The notes: generated by a model not told the origin, from the letters alone. A DNA stretch of 64,000 bases from Pseudaminobacter sp040045035 (GCF_040045035.1 NZ_JBDZDS010000006.1:186001-250000); one strand, 5' to 3'; positions 39,511 to 49,328 are shown, counted from the stretch's first letter. A program made the numbers and translations.

Positions 39511-39852
39511 GCACGGCACCTCGTAATCCGTGCCGACAACGCCGACGCGGCTGAAACTGATAACGGATAATCGGGATTAGGCTGCCTGGCGTATTAGCGC
39601 TCGGCTCCAGACTCTCGTCATCGCCTCGGATTTCTTTGAGGTGGAGATCATGATGAAGTTCTCGATTACACATATTCGCCGAGGCCGCTCAGGAGCGGCG
39701 ATATCTTCAGCGTCAGCGTATGAGATCGAGGACCGTATCGGTATTCATGGTTCGGAACGTATAGGGAACGGATGGATTGATGTCAAGGCGTCAACGACAA
39801 GCGGACGGAAGTCTGCAGAGTGTGACTCACCAGAAGAACGAACGGACGAGGC

Positions 39853-40047
39853 TCAGCGATCCTCGTTGTCATCGGAAAAAATCCCTAGCTGCCTGAAATG
39901 CGATATAAGCGGCGCAACGCCGCTTAGAAATGGGCCCCACCGCCTAGCCTGCCAAGTCGCATACTCGCGCCAAGACAGTGACGATTTCCATTCGCGAAAA
40001 GCCGCGTCCTGTGCTCTCTCGTATTGCCGATCGGCTCGCCATCCCAC
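39853..40047 (-). CDS. Small Trp/Arg-rich protein (64 aa)
   Basis: GTG start 10 bases after the end of the antitoxin-like gene, with AAGGAAG ahead. Sequence is basic with several Trp (WKSSLSWREYATWQARRWGP), no membrane span. The tight spacing suggests one transcript with the antitoxin-like gene. No counterpart was found in the second module. Function unknown. Confidence 0.5.
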   Translation of the reverse strand: MGWRADRQYERAQDAAFREWKSSLSWREYATWQARRWGPFLSGVAPLISHFRQLGIFSDDNEDR

Positions 40048-40057
40048 AGCGTCTTCC

Positions 40058-40294
40058 TTAGTCGTCGCCGAAATCGGTGTGTTCCAAATGTCCTCCTCGA
40101 CCTAGGATTCCCTTCCCTTTCGGTGAGGAGGAGTCCTTCACCAAGGACAAGCTGAACTCTCGGTCCAGAGCCTTGATCCGCTGCGGACCGTTGGTCGCGG
40201 CTTCATCGAAGAGCTGGTCAAGCCGATGCAGCACTTCCTCAAACGTCCAGGTCCGTGAACCAAGCTTTGCCGTCTCAATGTGCCTTTTTGCCAT
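40058..40294 (-). CDS. Antitoxin-like small protein, module copy 1
   Basis: 78 residues from the ATG at 40294 with a GAGGT site. Acidic C-terminus (HLEHTDFGDD). It aligns by eye with the 64-residue protein at 58210-58404: both have a G-x-Q-R-I segment, an acidic/hydrophobic strand and a D-rich end. In both places it is divergent to a PIN-domain gene, so an antitoxin role is inferred from context. The N-terminal half could be a DNA-binding element, but no fold is obvious. Confidence 0.55.
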   Translation of the reverse strand: MAKRHIETAKLGSRTWTFEEVLHRLDQLFDEAATNGPQRIKALDREFSLSLVKDSSSPKGKGILGRGGHLEHTDFGDD

Positions 40295-40423
40295 ATCCGA
40301 CCTCAACAGGACCCTTGCTGGCATTATTCGAAGACCCGTTAACGAAAAGCCGGTGATCTCGCTTCAATGGTTCTGCATCGTTTTTTGTTACAGGTCTTAT
40401 TTGTCGTGTTTGAAGAGCCCGAA

Positions 40424-40939
40424 ATGTACGTGCTCGACACTAATGTGCTGAGCCAGTTTGCCCTTAAACGCCCTTGCCCTCAAGTCACTGCCTGGTTGCA
40501 TGAAACGCATGCAGGCTTGGCGATCCCGTTCGGAGCGGTCATCGAAATAGAGCGGGGTATCTGGGATATCTCCGTCCGCGATCCGGCCAAAGCGTCCGAA
40601 CTCAGCCGTTGGCTGCAGTCACTGCTAGAGTCCGATATTCCCTTTCTTGGCATGGATTCGGCAGTCGCACGTCTTTTTGCACAGATGACCGCAGTGCCGG
40701 CGCTGAACAACCTCTGGGTCCCAACGCTGACCAAGAAGAGGTTTCGGATGGGACAGGATCTTTCAATCGCAGCAACAGCGATCGTTCACTCGGTACCAAT
40801 CGCCTCGATGAACGTAAGGGACTTCTTGTACATTCACCGGTTTTTTCGATTGCCAGGCCTGCTAGACCCGCAACAAGGACGATGGCTAATTCCACCTTCC
40901 CATGGCGATCATCGTCAGCCTACCACTGCGCTCCCGTAA
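40424..40939 (+). CDS. PIN-domain (VapC-like) RNase toxin, copy 1
   Basis: 171 residues. PIN acidic residues are all present: Asp5 in YVLDTNVLS, Glu41 in AVIEIERG, Asp112 in GQDLSIAATA, and Asn130/Asp133 in MNVRDF. Expected activity is metal-dependent cleavage of RNA, often tRNA. It is transcribed away from the antitoxin-like gene, whereas vapBC pairs are normally one co-directional operon. An SOS-box pattern lies 33 bases past its stop, serving the next gene. Homologue at 58515. Confidence 0.85.
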   Translation: MYVLDTNVLSQFALKRPCPQVTAWLHETHAGLAIPFGAVIEIERGIWDISVRDPAKASELSRWLQSLLESDIPFLGMDSAVARLFAQMTAVPALNNLWVPTLTKKRFRMGQDLSIAATAIVHSVPIASMNVRDFLYIHRFFRLPGLLDPQQGRWLIPPSHGDHRQPTTALP

Positions 40940-40971
40940 ACGCAGGTATTCCGCTTGACTGCGATATATAT

Positions 40972-40986
40972 GTTCTATATTTGTTC
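40972..40986 (+). promoter_or_regulatory. SOS (LexA) box upstream of TnsA-like gene 1
   Basis: GTTC-TATATTT-GTTC, an exact match to the alphaproteobacterial LexA pattern with an all-AT spacer, 90 bases before the TnsA-like gene. Confidence 0.65.
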
Positions 40987-41076
40987 TCGCGTTATGACCA
41001 GGACAAACATACGGCCGATACGCTGAACCCCAGTGCTGCCAATTTTGGCAAAACTGTTGTTGGCTGTTGCGTGCGT

Positions 41077-41700
41077 ATGGAGTGTCCCTTGTACCCGAGC
41101 ATTGTTTCCCAATCAGAATTTCTCGAATCCCTTCGTGCCGAAGCCGGTCGGCGAGCATTTTATCCAACTGGCGCCGTCCGCTGCATCGGCAGCCCGCTGT
41201 TTCGAAATCAGGCCGCCAGGAATCTCGGCTGCCTCCTGGATGTCGACACAAGTGTTCTGTCATGGGCATGTCTGCCACTGGCACTTCGGCATAGTCAGAC
41301 GGTGCATGTTCCTGATTTTTTAGTTCAACGAGCTGACGGGCCTGTCTTAGTGGACGCGCTTTCTGGAGAAGCGCCGTCTTGGATTGCTGAGGAAGCCGCA
41401 GCGCATGGTCTCCGTTATCTGCCCAACGGCCTGGAGCTCATGGGCGTTGGTTTCCGGCTTGAAAATGCACGCGACTTGCTTCGCTATGTTCGATGGCAAT
41501 GTCCGCTCGGTGATCGGGTCCGAGTGCTTTCGGCACTGGATGAGCATGGCACGGCATCTGTGGCTGAAATTCTTTCAGTGTTCCGCGAGATCTTGCCAAT
41601 GGCCGGGCTTGCATCGCTGATCTTGCATCGCTTTGTTGAAATCGAACTTGATGAAACTCAAATCGGGCCAGACACGTCAATCAGGCGCTGGCGTGATTGA
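41077..41700 (+). CDS. TnsA-like protein, module copy 1
   Basis: 207 residues. Aligns along its whole length with the protein at 57184: shared CLLD-x-D-x-x-VLSW, DF-x-VQ, an N-A-x-D-L-x-RY segment, PLGDR-x-R-x-L, and an IE-x-DLDE-like tail. The first half resembles the TnsA endonuclease core; the second looks like a winged helix. The usual lysine after the core acidic residues is not obvious (reads VLVDALSG), so it may bind rather than cut DNA. It has a weak ribosome-binding site and follows an SOS-box pattern. Confidence 0.6.
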   Translation: MECPLYPSIVSQSEFLESLRAEAGRRAFYPTGAVRCIGSPLFRNQAARNLGCLLDVDTSVLSWACLPLALRHSQTVHVPDFLVQRADGPVLVDALSGEAPSWIAEEAAAHGLRYLPNGLELMGVGFRLENARDLLRYVRWQCPLGDRVRVLSALDEHGTASVAEILSVFREILPMAGLASLILHRFVEIELDETQIGPDTSIRRWRD

Positions 41701-41719
41701 CGCAATGTCAGGACGCACT

Positions 41720-42646
41720 TCAATCTCCCAGCGCCTGACGTAGAGCGCGAACTCCCCGGTCGACGAATGCCGGCACGCCGACTTTCAGTGCGTTCGCGAG
41801 CGCGTCGGAACTTGAAATGCTTCGCAGAAAGACGGCAGCCTCGACCCAGGGACCATCATCCATCGGCGCGCGGTCGAGGAAGGTCTGGTGAACCAGTTTG
41901 GCTTGCCCCGGCGCACGTCGTTGTGTCGCCTGCTCCAGGCCATCGACTAGCCACTGTGCCTCTGAACGGAGTCCCTTAAGGCTCTCGGCGGTGACCTTGC
42001 CACCCATTGCCAGCCGTTGCTCCGCGTCGGCAAGCACATCGAGAACGGCTTGAGCGCGGCCCACAATCTGTGGGACGAGTTCGTCACGAGCCTGGTCCGC
42101 GAGTCTCCTTAGTGCTCCCGCGCCTCCTTCCCTCTTGCTCACTTCTGGCTCCGAAGCGCCGTTGGCGCGCCCGTCTAGCGCCTGCTGCCGATGCTGCTTG
42201 ATTACTGCTTCAACGTCCACAACACGAAGCCGTTCGCCGTCGCGGGCTCGGTCAAGGACATCATTGCACGCGGCATCCGGGGCGCTGGCAAGTCTCACGA
42301 TAGCTGTCGGAGGAAGTGCAACGTTGAGTTCCTGAAAAATCGATCGATCACTGCGGAAGCGTGTATAGACCCTGATGCAATCACGTGCCCATTGCTCCGA
42401 CATGCCCGCTTCTGTCATCAACCACGGCAGCCACGCACCATGAGGAAGTGCTTCGCGAGCCCGATTGAGACGTTCCCCGATGTCCATCAGCGCTCCGGCG
42501 GCTTCAATGAGGCGACCACGGATAGCGCGGGCGTCGTCTTGCAATGCGTCACGGACCGTTGTCGGCACTGTGCCGTAGTCAAATCCGAGCACTACGTCGG
42601 TGGCCACAACATTTCCAGGTCCCATCATTCCCATCTCACTCACCAT
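41720..42646 (-). CDS. DUF3102-domain protein
   Basis: 308 residues. The N-terminal 110 residues match DUF3102, a helical domain common on phages and conjugative elements: ALMDIGERLNRAREALPHG, then WLMTEAGMSEQWARDCIRVY. The rest is helical and Ala/Arg-rich. The start is uncertain (several ATGs within the first 8 codons). Its stop is 20 bases from that of the TnsA-like gene (convergent). A marker of mobile DNA; molecular role unknown. Confidence 0.7.
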   Translation of the reverse strand: MVSEMGMMGPGNVVATDVVLGFDYGTVPTTVRDALQDDARAIRGRLIEAAGALMDIGERLNRAREALPHGAWLPWLMTEAGMSEQWARDCIRVYTRFRSDRSIFQELNVALPPTAIVRLASAPDAACNDVLDRARDGERLRVVDVEAVIKQHRQQALDGRANGASEPEVSKREGGAGALRRLADQARDELVPQIVGRAQAVLDVLADAEQRLAMGGKVTAESLKGLRSEAQWLVDGLEQATQRRAPGQAKLVHQTFLDRAPMDDGPWVEAAVFLRSISSSDALANALKVGVPAFVDRGVRALRQALGD

Positions 42647-42843
42647 TCAGATAAAGCGGGTGATGTAGCAATCTGGTGCTTACTGAATTCTCAAATGCAC
42701 AATGATTGGGGATTTGTCTCGAGGAACGCGACGCTGCCAGTCGCCTGAGAGCCTAACGGGCCATTGTGACTAAACGAGGCGACCAGACCGCCGTTTCTGC
42801 ATCGGGTCGAACCACGAATACCGCCTTATTTTTCGTTTCGCTT

Positions 42844-43755
42844 TCAGTGTTTGAAGCAATTCTCACGATGCCATCGCAGAAAATGTGGATGAGGCCGTTC
42901 AAACGCTCGCGAAGGTACAATCGCCTTGCCTGTCTTGTTGATCAGTCCTCGGACGCTCTCCGGGTCGTTGGCCTGTCTTGAAATCAGAACGTCGAGGTCA
43001 TCTGAAAGACTGATCAGGCCGCGGTCGAACATCCAGTGGGCCGTCCCAGACAGCGCAAGGCCATTGGTTAGGATATCGGGCCCGTTCGCCTCAACCGGGC
43101 GGATATGCGCGGCATCAACTTCGGCGCGCCCACCGCCATTGATCAGCTTCAGCCCGGTGATTGCGCACCGCTTGTCGTAAGCCTGCAGAACGAGGCGACG
43201 AAACAACCTGTCGCGAACGATCCGAGACGAGATCTGCTTAACGCGGTCGCGCTCCTCTTCGAACGTGAAAGGTGCCTGAATTTCGTCTTCAAACCCGGCG
43301 GCAGGGAGCACTGTCCTTGGCTCCTCCAGCCGCGGCAATTCAGGCTCATGCTCGTCGAGGCCGATCGTGACAATACGATTGAAATCCGCGACTGAGATCG
43401 GTCGAACAGCGGACTGCGCCCGCCCGGAAATCCGCCCCTCCGCGTTCAAGACACCGCGTTCGATGACACCGTCCGGCCCACTGAATGGAACAGGATTGAT
43501 GAAATCGAGGTAGCTGCCTGATTCGATGAGCGCGAGATACATACCAGGCGCTTTCGGATCGGCAATTACTTGGGCTACCTTGGCAATCGCAAAATAGCCT
43601 CTCGTCGCGGCAACCTTGCGCGGCTCGTAATAGAGGATCCAGTCTCCGACGCAGGCCTGCACACGACCGAGATATTGGCTCGGAAACTGATATTGTTCCG
43701 CTGGGCTATCGTCGTAGATCGAATCCGAGCGATGAATGAAGACCCCGAATCCCAT
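42844..43755 (-). CDS. HNH endonuclease
   Basis: 303 residues. The C-terminal domain has the restriction-type HNH layout: YDKRCAITG, an AAHIRPVEANGPD stretch with His, NGLALSGTAHWMFDRG, and a closing His. The N-terminal 150 residues (GVFIHRSDSIYDDSP, PSQYLGRV) look like a PUA/EVE-like reader module, which would make it a modification-dependent restriction enzyme, but that is inference. Single gene, no methyltransferase adjacent. Confidence 0.8.
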   Translation of the reverse strand: MGFGVFIHRSDSIYDDSPAEQYQFPSQYLGRVQACVGDWILYYEPRKVAATRGYFAIAKVAQVIADPKAPGMYLALIESGSYLDFINPVPFSGPDGVIERGVLNAEGRISGRAQSAVRPISVADFNRIVTIGLDEHEPELPRLEEPRTVLPAAGFEDEIQAPFTFEEERDRVKQISSRIVRDRLFRRLVLQAYDKRCAITGLKLINGGGRAEVDAAHIRPVEANGPDILTNGLALSGTAHWMFDRGLISLSDDLDVLISRQANDPESVRGLINKTGKAIVPSRAFERPHPHFLRWHRENCFKH

Positions 43756-43911
43756 GCTTGATGGTTAGCACAGCCAGCTCGGCTCTCGATATGAGCTTTG
43801 CACGCGCGTCGGCACGGAATCCGCCCTTAGTTTAGAGTTCGTTTACCACATAGCCTTAGCAGGCCACGCCCCGGCGCTTGTGCCGGTGAGTGATCCGAAC
43901 CTAAGACTGGC

Positions 43912-46253
43912 ATGACAATTCAGACTGCTTCATCTCGACATTTTCAGCGCAAGATTTCTGACTTCTGCGATGTGCGCATCGCCCCGCTCGTCTCCAGGCG
44001 GGCTCTGGAAAATATCAAACCGTATCTCTCCAGCCTCATCATCTATCGCAAACCGCCGCCCATGCGATCCGGTCGCATCGATTGGCAATCCGTCTCCGAT
44101 GCCTGCGGCCTTGAATGGGAAGTGACGGCCGAGCTCAAAAAGAACCTGCAAGCCGGCCTGGAGGCGATCATCCGCTGGATCGACAAGGAACGTTCCGAAG
44201 ATCAGGATCTCTCGATACCGGCACGCGCAGAGAGCAAGCCAGTCCACCCATCGCGTGTTTCCAGCCCTCGCCCGGCCAAAACGTCCACCGCAACGTCATC
44301 CCATCGGGTCAAGGCAAAGACCGGAGTTCCACCCAAACCGATCGAAGAATTCCCGAGGCCGCTCTTCGATTGGGCCGATGACCCATCCAGCTTCCAGCAG
44401 GCGCTCACCTATCACATGCGCCGTCATGGTGAGACATACTGGCATCTTTATCGTGCCGTCGCCGGCGAACACGAGACGTTCGACCACAAGACCCTCCTGA
44501 GCTGGACGAATGGCTCCAAGGTGCCACGGTCGGTGAACAGCTTCGAGATCCTGTCTCGTATCGAGCGGCGCTACCGCTTGCCCACCGGATATTTCAAGGC
44601 GAAGCTTCCACATCAGTCCCGATCGGCATCCGGTCATGACCTTGGTGAGGACATCAGTGCCGCGGAGCGGCGAAGACTCGCCTGGCATCTGCCGGACGAC
44701 TTCAACAGCCTGATGTTCAGCAAACGCGAGGAAATCCTGGAATGGGTTCGCCGTATCGTCATTTCCGGCTCGACCGACTACCGGCGCTTCCAGGCGGCGG
44801 CAATAAGACAGCGCTATGCCATTCGCTTTCCCGCCATCTCCTATGGCGGTGCACTCTCACCGCGTTCCGGCTCTCACAGTCTTGAATGGGATGGCGAGGC
44901 AGACCACAGCGCCATCGAGGATCCGGATCTGCTGGCCGGCGTTGTCGATGCCCCTCCCCGGCTCGCCATGGAAATGGCCAACCTCATCCGCTTCAAGACG
45001 GCCACACTGACCACGCTCGGGTTTCAGCGCAACGGGGTCTGGGGGAAGAGACGGCTTCGCAGAAAATCGAGCATCTCGGCCTGATGTTCGGCGCGCTAGC
45101 GGCATCGCCGAAGGGAGCCGTGAAGGGCTACGGTGTCCCGCTCGGCCAACTGACCTTCGGCTTGCTCATTTTTCCGGGCATCTGGGACTGGTACTTGCAA
45201 TGGCGCGAGAAGCGTCGAGGCTTCTACACCTCATGGGAACACGACATGCTGAGCGTCCTCCTCAGCATGGTACGGCCCGAGACCGGTTGGCTCTGGCAGC
45301 ATCCGGAGTTGGTCCAAAATGCAAAGCCGATTCCAGGTCTGATCACAGCTGCTGAAATCTCTGCTGCCCAGAAGGACTGGCATGCCGCCTGCGACACCTG
45401 CTTCAAACACGCCTCGCAGCGTTCGAAGGAGATTCAGCGCGTGGCGCGCATTCATCGTGACCCGTTCGAACCGATCATGTGCGTGTTGGAGGCGGACAGC
45501 CCGCTGGCCGAATACCGCAAGATCACCGATGAGATCATCAAGCGCATGCCGGATGAGGATCGCTATCCGCGGGCGGCGGCCGAAGCAGTTCGATCTTTCC
45601 TGATGTTGCGTCTCGGCCTCCACCTCGGTCTTCGTCAGAAGAACCTGCGGCAATTGCTCGTTTGCCCGCGTGGACATTTTCCGACGTCGGAACGGCGCCT
45701 AGAGGACATGAAGCGCGGCGAGATCCGCTGGAGCGATCGCGATCACGGCTGGGAAGTATTGATCCCGTCCAACGCCTTCAAGAACGCGAACTCGTCCTTC
45801 TTCGGCTCCAAACCATTCCGGCTCATCCTGCCCAACCTCCAGGACCTCTATGAATATCTGAATGCCTATATCGAGCGTCACCGCGGTGTGCTGCTCGCTG
45901 GCGCCGAAGATCCCGGCACGCTTTTCGTCAAGACGGTGAAAACCACAAGCAAGGATGCCGCCTACAATCAAACCACCTTCTACGAGGCCTGGCGACTGAC
46001 CATCCAACGTTACGGCATCTACAATCCCTACACTAATCGCGGGGCTATCAAGGGGCTGCTTCCCCACGGGCCACACAATGTCCGGGACGTTCTTGCCACG
46101 CACATCCTCAAGCAAACGGGGTCCTATGAGCAGGCAAGCTACGCAATCCAGGACACACCGGACATGGTCGCCAGTCACTATGGACGCTTTCTACCGCGGG
46201 ACAAAGCCGCACTTGCTGCCAAGATCTTGAACCAAGTATGGGAAGCCGCCTAG
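43912..46253 (+). pseudogene. Site-specific tyrosine recombinase, frameshifted
   Basis: Two overlapping frames make one protein. The first (43912-45084) ends out of frame; the second continues in the -1 frame from about 45042 (EETASQKIEHLGLM) to 46253. The break lies in the G5 run at 45041-45045: one more G would restore a single frame of about 780 codons. The C-terminal half has the catalytic box LGLRQKNLRQL, HNVRDVLATHIL and SHYGRFLP with the Tyr. Either the gene is dead, or the base was lost in sequencing, or frameshifting is used. It may be the former mobility gene of this region. Confidence 0.75.
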
Positions 46254-46304
46254 TGCGAACCATCGCTTCCCCAACTCTTGATAGGTGCAACAGGGCTATT
46301 GCGC

Positions 46305-46580
46305 ATGCTGCGTGATCGGCCAGTTTCGGAAGCTCCAGATGCATCCAAGATGACAACGATTACCATCGCGGCGGCAGAAGCTTGGCGAGGACACGTCGAA
46401 TGTCTCGAGTGGGGCCGACTGCCGACTGTCCGGTTCTGGCCGTATCCAAGGGATAGCCGCCATTCGGTTGCCGACCTCATGGCGGACATTAAAGACTACC
46501 GTCGCCGATCCCGAAAGCCGCCTCTTCAGCGGTCCGTCGAGCTAATTGCCGTGACTATGCTGGAACGTATGTCAACCTGA
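46305..46580 (+). CDS. Hypothetical protein, doubtful
   Basis: 91 residues from the ATG at 46305, or a TTG at 46278. Composition is protein-like (AEAWRGHVECLEWGRLP) but no ribosome-binding site is evident, and the end overlaps a decayed gene on the other strand. Could be a chance frame. Confidence 0.25.
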   Translation: MLRDRPVSEAPDASKMTTITIAAAEAWRGHVECLEWGRLPTVRFWPYPRDSRHSVADLMADIKDYRRRSRKPPLQRSVELIAVTMLERMST

Positions 46581-46760
46581 TCACGTCCTCGTCGATACGA
46601 TCGCTCGCCACGAGGCGCAGTGGGGGCCGCGGCCCGGCGAAGAACGGCTTGCCGCCGCTGAGCACAACGGGATGGAGGTACAATCGATACTCGTCGACAA
46701 GGCCCAGGTCGGTCAGACCTCCGCTAACTCCGGTCCGGAAACTTCAATCTCCAGTGGGTT
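46555..46760 (-). pseudogene. Dihydrofolate reductase-like (RibD C-terminal) fragment
   Basis: Only the C-terminal third remains, in two frames. PLEIEVSGPELAE is followed after a one-base shift near 46724 by LTDLGLVDEYRLYLHPVVL, then SGGKPFFAGPRPPLRLV and a normal C-terminus at 46557. No start or NADPH-binding half is present. Confidence 0.7.
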
Positions 46761-46848
46761 GCCGAATGCTGCGTTCAGGCGTTTCTCCCGACGCTCCGAG
46801 ATGTCCGTTGCCTTGACACGACCGATCGCAGGTATTGATGGAGACTCA

Positions 46849-46929
46849 TCAGCGAAAGAATACATACATGATCGTGAGCGCAATCACCAAGCACGCAAAC
46901 ATGAGAAAGCCAAAGCTGATCGCGTTCAT
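46849..46929 (-). CDS. 26-residue single-span membrane peptide
   Basis: Reads MNAISFGFLMFACLVIALTI then MYVFFR: one hydrophobic helix, with AGGGAAA 11 bases upstream. Very short hydrophobic proteins of this kind are common in rhizobia but usually unannotated. Confidence 0.35.
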   Translation of the reverse strand: MNAISFGFLMFACLVIALTIMYVFFR

Positions 46930-47073
46930 AGTCTACATTTTCCCTTGCGACGGAGAATACAGCATCGGTCCGCTCTGTTTCCGCGCGAATGCCACCGTCC
47001 CACTGAGATGGCAAGGCTCCATCGCGTCACAACGTTTCGGCTTCTGCGCGTCCCGCGCAAGGCGGAAGGATCA

Positions 47074-47349
47074 CTAACGTCCGGTGCTTCTGAGATCGGC
47101 TTCCGTCAGGACATAGAAGGTTTTGTTGCCGGGAATATACGCCTTCTGCGCCGCTTCCAGAATTGTAAAGCGGGCCGCGTCAAAAGCTGCCAGGCATTTC
47201 TCTTCGGCATCCATCGCCGGCACCACGTTCAACAGTGCTCGTACCTTGACTGAGAAGGGTATTTGGAAAGTTCCATCATACCCAATGAAGCGAATGCGCA
47301 TCGCGGTTTCGTCATAACTTCGGCATCGATTGGGAAAGATCAGCGTCAT
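47074..47349 (-). CDS. DUF1488 family protein
   Basis: 91 residues. Matches DUF1488: MTLIFPNRCRSYD at the start, RFIGYDG, a central LLNVVPAM..AFDAAR and AAQKAYIPG. Small soluble protein of unknown role, frequent in Rhizobiales. Two bases downstream of the next gene of the minus-strand cluster. Confidence 0.75.
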   Translation of the reverse strand: MTLIFPNRCRSYDETAMRIRFIGYDGTFQIPFSVKVRALLNVVPAMDAEEKCLAAFDAARFTILEAAQKAYIPGNKTFYVLTEADLRSTGR

Positions 47350-47351
47350 AG

Positions 47352-47669
47352 CTAGCGTCCCGTCTGGGTCGGCTCAGAAAGCGTCACTTCGGCCCGTCTT
47401 GCTACCTTGCATCCTAGGGCGTTGCGGGCATTGAGATTAATCATCATGGTGGTGGCTTCCGCTCGTCGCAGTCCGGTCATGGCACGACCATCCAAGACAG
47501 CAGGGACTCCAGTGAATACGTGATAGATCGTCCATGACCCATCCATCTCCACCCGGCGGTCATAGTTGTGGTGGATGCTGTGCTGCGCCAGCGCGCCACC
47601 CTCATTTTCCCAGGCGCTGATATCCATGGCATCTCGGCTACTCTCGTTTATTTGGTCGCTCATGTGCAT
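47352..47669 (-). CDS. Small hypothetical protein, paralogue of 50035-50223
   Basis: 105 residues from the ATG at 47669 (GAGGAG site seven bases ahead). The centre, YDRRVEMDGSWTIYHVFTG followed by VPAV, matches the protein at 50035 (YDVRKEADGTWTVFDIFTG). An N-terminal acidic extension is specific to this copy. Family unnamed to my knowledge; function unknown. Part of a minus-strand run of small genes from 48836 to 47074. Confidence 0.6.
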   Translation of the reverse strand: MHMSDQINESSRDAMDISAWENEGGALAQHSIHHNYDRRVEMDGSWTIYHVFTGVPAVLDGRAMTGLRRAEATTMMINLNARNALGCKVARRAEVTLSEPTQTGR

Positions 47670-47734
47670 GGCAGTACTCCTCACCAGACGATCCAAGGCT
47701 CCTTCATTCGATCCTGGCCGCGAACCTTTGCCGC

Positions 47735-47917
47735 CTACAGCAGCCTGTTGCGTTCCACGAGTTCACGAATACGCCGAAGGGTGCCGTCACAGTCGGATTT
47801 CTTACGGCGCAAAAGCTCGGCATTTTCATTAGGTCGGACGCGGCCATCAGGCATAAGATCCGGTGTCGGGTATGGAATAGGCCGCTTCGGGCCGGAGGCT
47901 ATTGTGATGTGTGTCAT
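47735..47917 (-). CDS. Small hypothetical protein (60 aa)
   Basis: Begins MTHITIASGPKRPIPYPTPD; a Pro-rich N-terminus and a charged C-terminal helix. Its ATG overlaps the stop of the preceding gene (ATGA type), strong support for translation as part of the cluster. No family recognised. Confidence 0.5.
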   Translation of the reverse strand: MTHITIASGPKRPIPYPTPDLMPDGRVRPNENAELLRRKKSDCDGTLRRIRELVERNRLL

Positions 47918-48183
47918 TGTTGCTGTCCTTCGTGAATGAACCGCCGTTCGGACAAAGCCGCTTCCTTCCAGACTGGCCTCACCCTCGCGCAGTAGAGTTT
48001 GCGCCCCAGATCGTCGTTGATGCTGACAATGTCGGGATCCTGCGGCATATCGAGCGTGTGGAAGAGCGATCTGGCCATCCCGATCGCCGCGTCAGCATCG
48101 ATCACGTCGCAGGTCACGCGACCGAGAAGCGCGTGCGCGTTGTCCAGTTCCCGGAGTCGATAGAATTCGATGACGACGTTCAT
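47914..48183 (-). CDS. Small hypothetical protein (89 aa)
   Basis: Starts MNVVIEFYRLRELDNAHALL at 48183, overlapping the stop of the 34-aa gene upstream. Soluble with a CDVIDADAAIGMARSL helix and a DLGRKLYCARVRPVW end. Resembles many unnamed rhizobial small proteins; role unknown. Confidence 0.55.
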   Translation of the reverse strand: MNVVIEFYRLRELDNAHALLGRVTCDVIDADAAIGMARSLFHTLDMPQDPDIVSINDDLGRKLYCARVRPVWKEAALSERRFIHEGQQQ

Positions 48184-48284
48184 CTGAACCACCTGTCGAT
48201 CATGACCGGCGCGCCAAGCGGCATCTCGACCTTGACTGGCGTCTTTGCCTGCTTCGGTTTCCCGGTTTCGCGGTTGTTGGCCAT
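48180..48284 (-). CDS. 34-residue peptide
   Basis: MANNRETGKPKQAKTPVKVE followed by a short hydrophobic end. GGAGA lies nine bases ahead, and the stop overlaps the next start (ATGA), which argues for real translation. Basic; function unknown. Confidence 0.45.
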   Translation of the reverse strand: MANNRETGKPKQAKTPVKVEMPLGAPVMIDRWFR

Positions 48285-48296
48285 GAAAATCTCCCG

Positions 48297-48515
48297 TCAG
48301 CTCAATCCGGTTGCGACCGGCGGCGCGTCGACAAGTACGAGGGTGTTCTCGGTTGTCACACGCTCATGCCGCTCGCCATCATTGCGAATGCGGTATTGAG
48401 GCGAGTTGTCCCGTTCCGGCAGGGTCGCGGTGATGCGATAGACTCCCCCCGTCGTGTCTGACTGCCTGTTCTTGAAGTGGACCGACTGCCCTATGGCGAA
48501 ACGATGCAGTGACAT
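48297..48515 (-). CDS. Small beta-rich protein (72 aa)
   Basis: MSLHRFAIGQSVHFKNRQSD, then VYRITATLPERD and QYRIRNDGERHERV: pattern of a small SH3-like barrel seen often in rhizobial genomes. AGAAGAAG site directly ahead. Possibly nucleic-acid or protein binding; no experimental role known to me. Confidence 0.65.
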   Translation of the reverse strand: MSLHRFAIGQSVHFKNRQSDTTGGVYRITATLPERDNSPQYRIRNDGERHERVTTENTLVLVDAPPVATGLS

Positions 48516-48569
48516 CTTCTTCTGTCCTTTGATTCCGCGCGTGCCAGATCTTGGCGCGAGCTTGGAGCA

Positions 48570-48836
48570 TCATCGATCCTGCTCTTGATCCTGTTTGAGT
48601 GCGGCTTCCAATTCGGAGGAATCGATCTCGACCAATTGTGTCGTCATCTCGTTCGTCGAGACGGCTGGCAGGTGGATGAAGGTTGCGACGCGGCGATAGG
48701 CAAGCCATGACGCGTCGTCGATGAGATCCTCATCTTGATCGATGGCGTAGTCGCCTGCCGGCTGCATCTCGTCGATGCCCCTCAATGCGAAGGGCGCGAA
48801 GAAGTGGACGATGGATTGGGTCGTGCGTGTCGGCAT
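48570..48836 (-). CDS. Conserved small rhizobial protein (88 aa)
   Basis: Starts at the ATG at 48836: MPTRTTQSIVHFFAPFALRG, then an acidic GDYAIDQDEDLIDD and WLAYRRVATFIHLPAV. The family is widespread in Rhizobiales plasmids and islands, function unknown. First gene of the minus-strand small-protein cluster. Confidence 0.65.
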   Translation of the reverse strand: MPTRTTQSIVHFFAPFALRGIDEMQPAGDYAIDQDEDLIDDASWLAYRRVATFIHLPAVSTNEMTTQLVEIDSSELEAALKQDQEQDR

Positions 48837-49328
48837 GTTCTTGCCCTCGCGAACCAAAGACTGGATCTTACCCTGTCTTTTTCGCTGTTTTCGGACGGTC
48901 GAGATCGAGAGCTGTCGGCATATCCGGCTGGCCCTCGACGATCCGTTAGGCCAGTGCGCTCTAGCACGCTGAACGAAAACGTCCGTGTTGCCATCGCGAT
49001 GGCAAATCCTTGCCACGCGTTCAAGCATCGTAAATCTGGATAGGGATTGGCGGGTCGAGAACCTCTGACGCCGCGAGAGGCCAATTCAGGCCAAATAGGC
49101 GATTAGGAACCGTATGAGACGATTACGGTTTATTCAAGGCGGGTCACGAAAGCCTAACCGGCGCGGCCAGTGTCGCTACGATGGCAGCTAGCAGAACCGC
49201 TCAGTGATGGACGTAGTGGGACTCAGCCCCAGTCTCAAGCCATGGCAGCCTCGGCCAGATTCCGCCTAACCCGGGCAACCGAAAACCCGCCTAATCCAAC
49301 AACTTGGCAACGAGAACGGAAATTGGAA

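Noticed and set aside
39653..40105. Possible relaxase N-terminus (MKFSITHIRRGRSGAAISSA)
   Set aside because: A GGTGGAG site and a MobA-like first 30 residues are suggestive, but the rest has no relaxase His triad and the frame lies antisense to a better-supported small gene.
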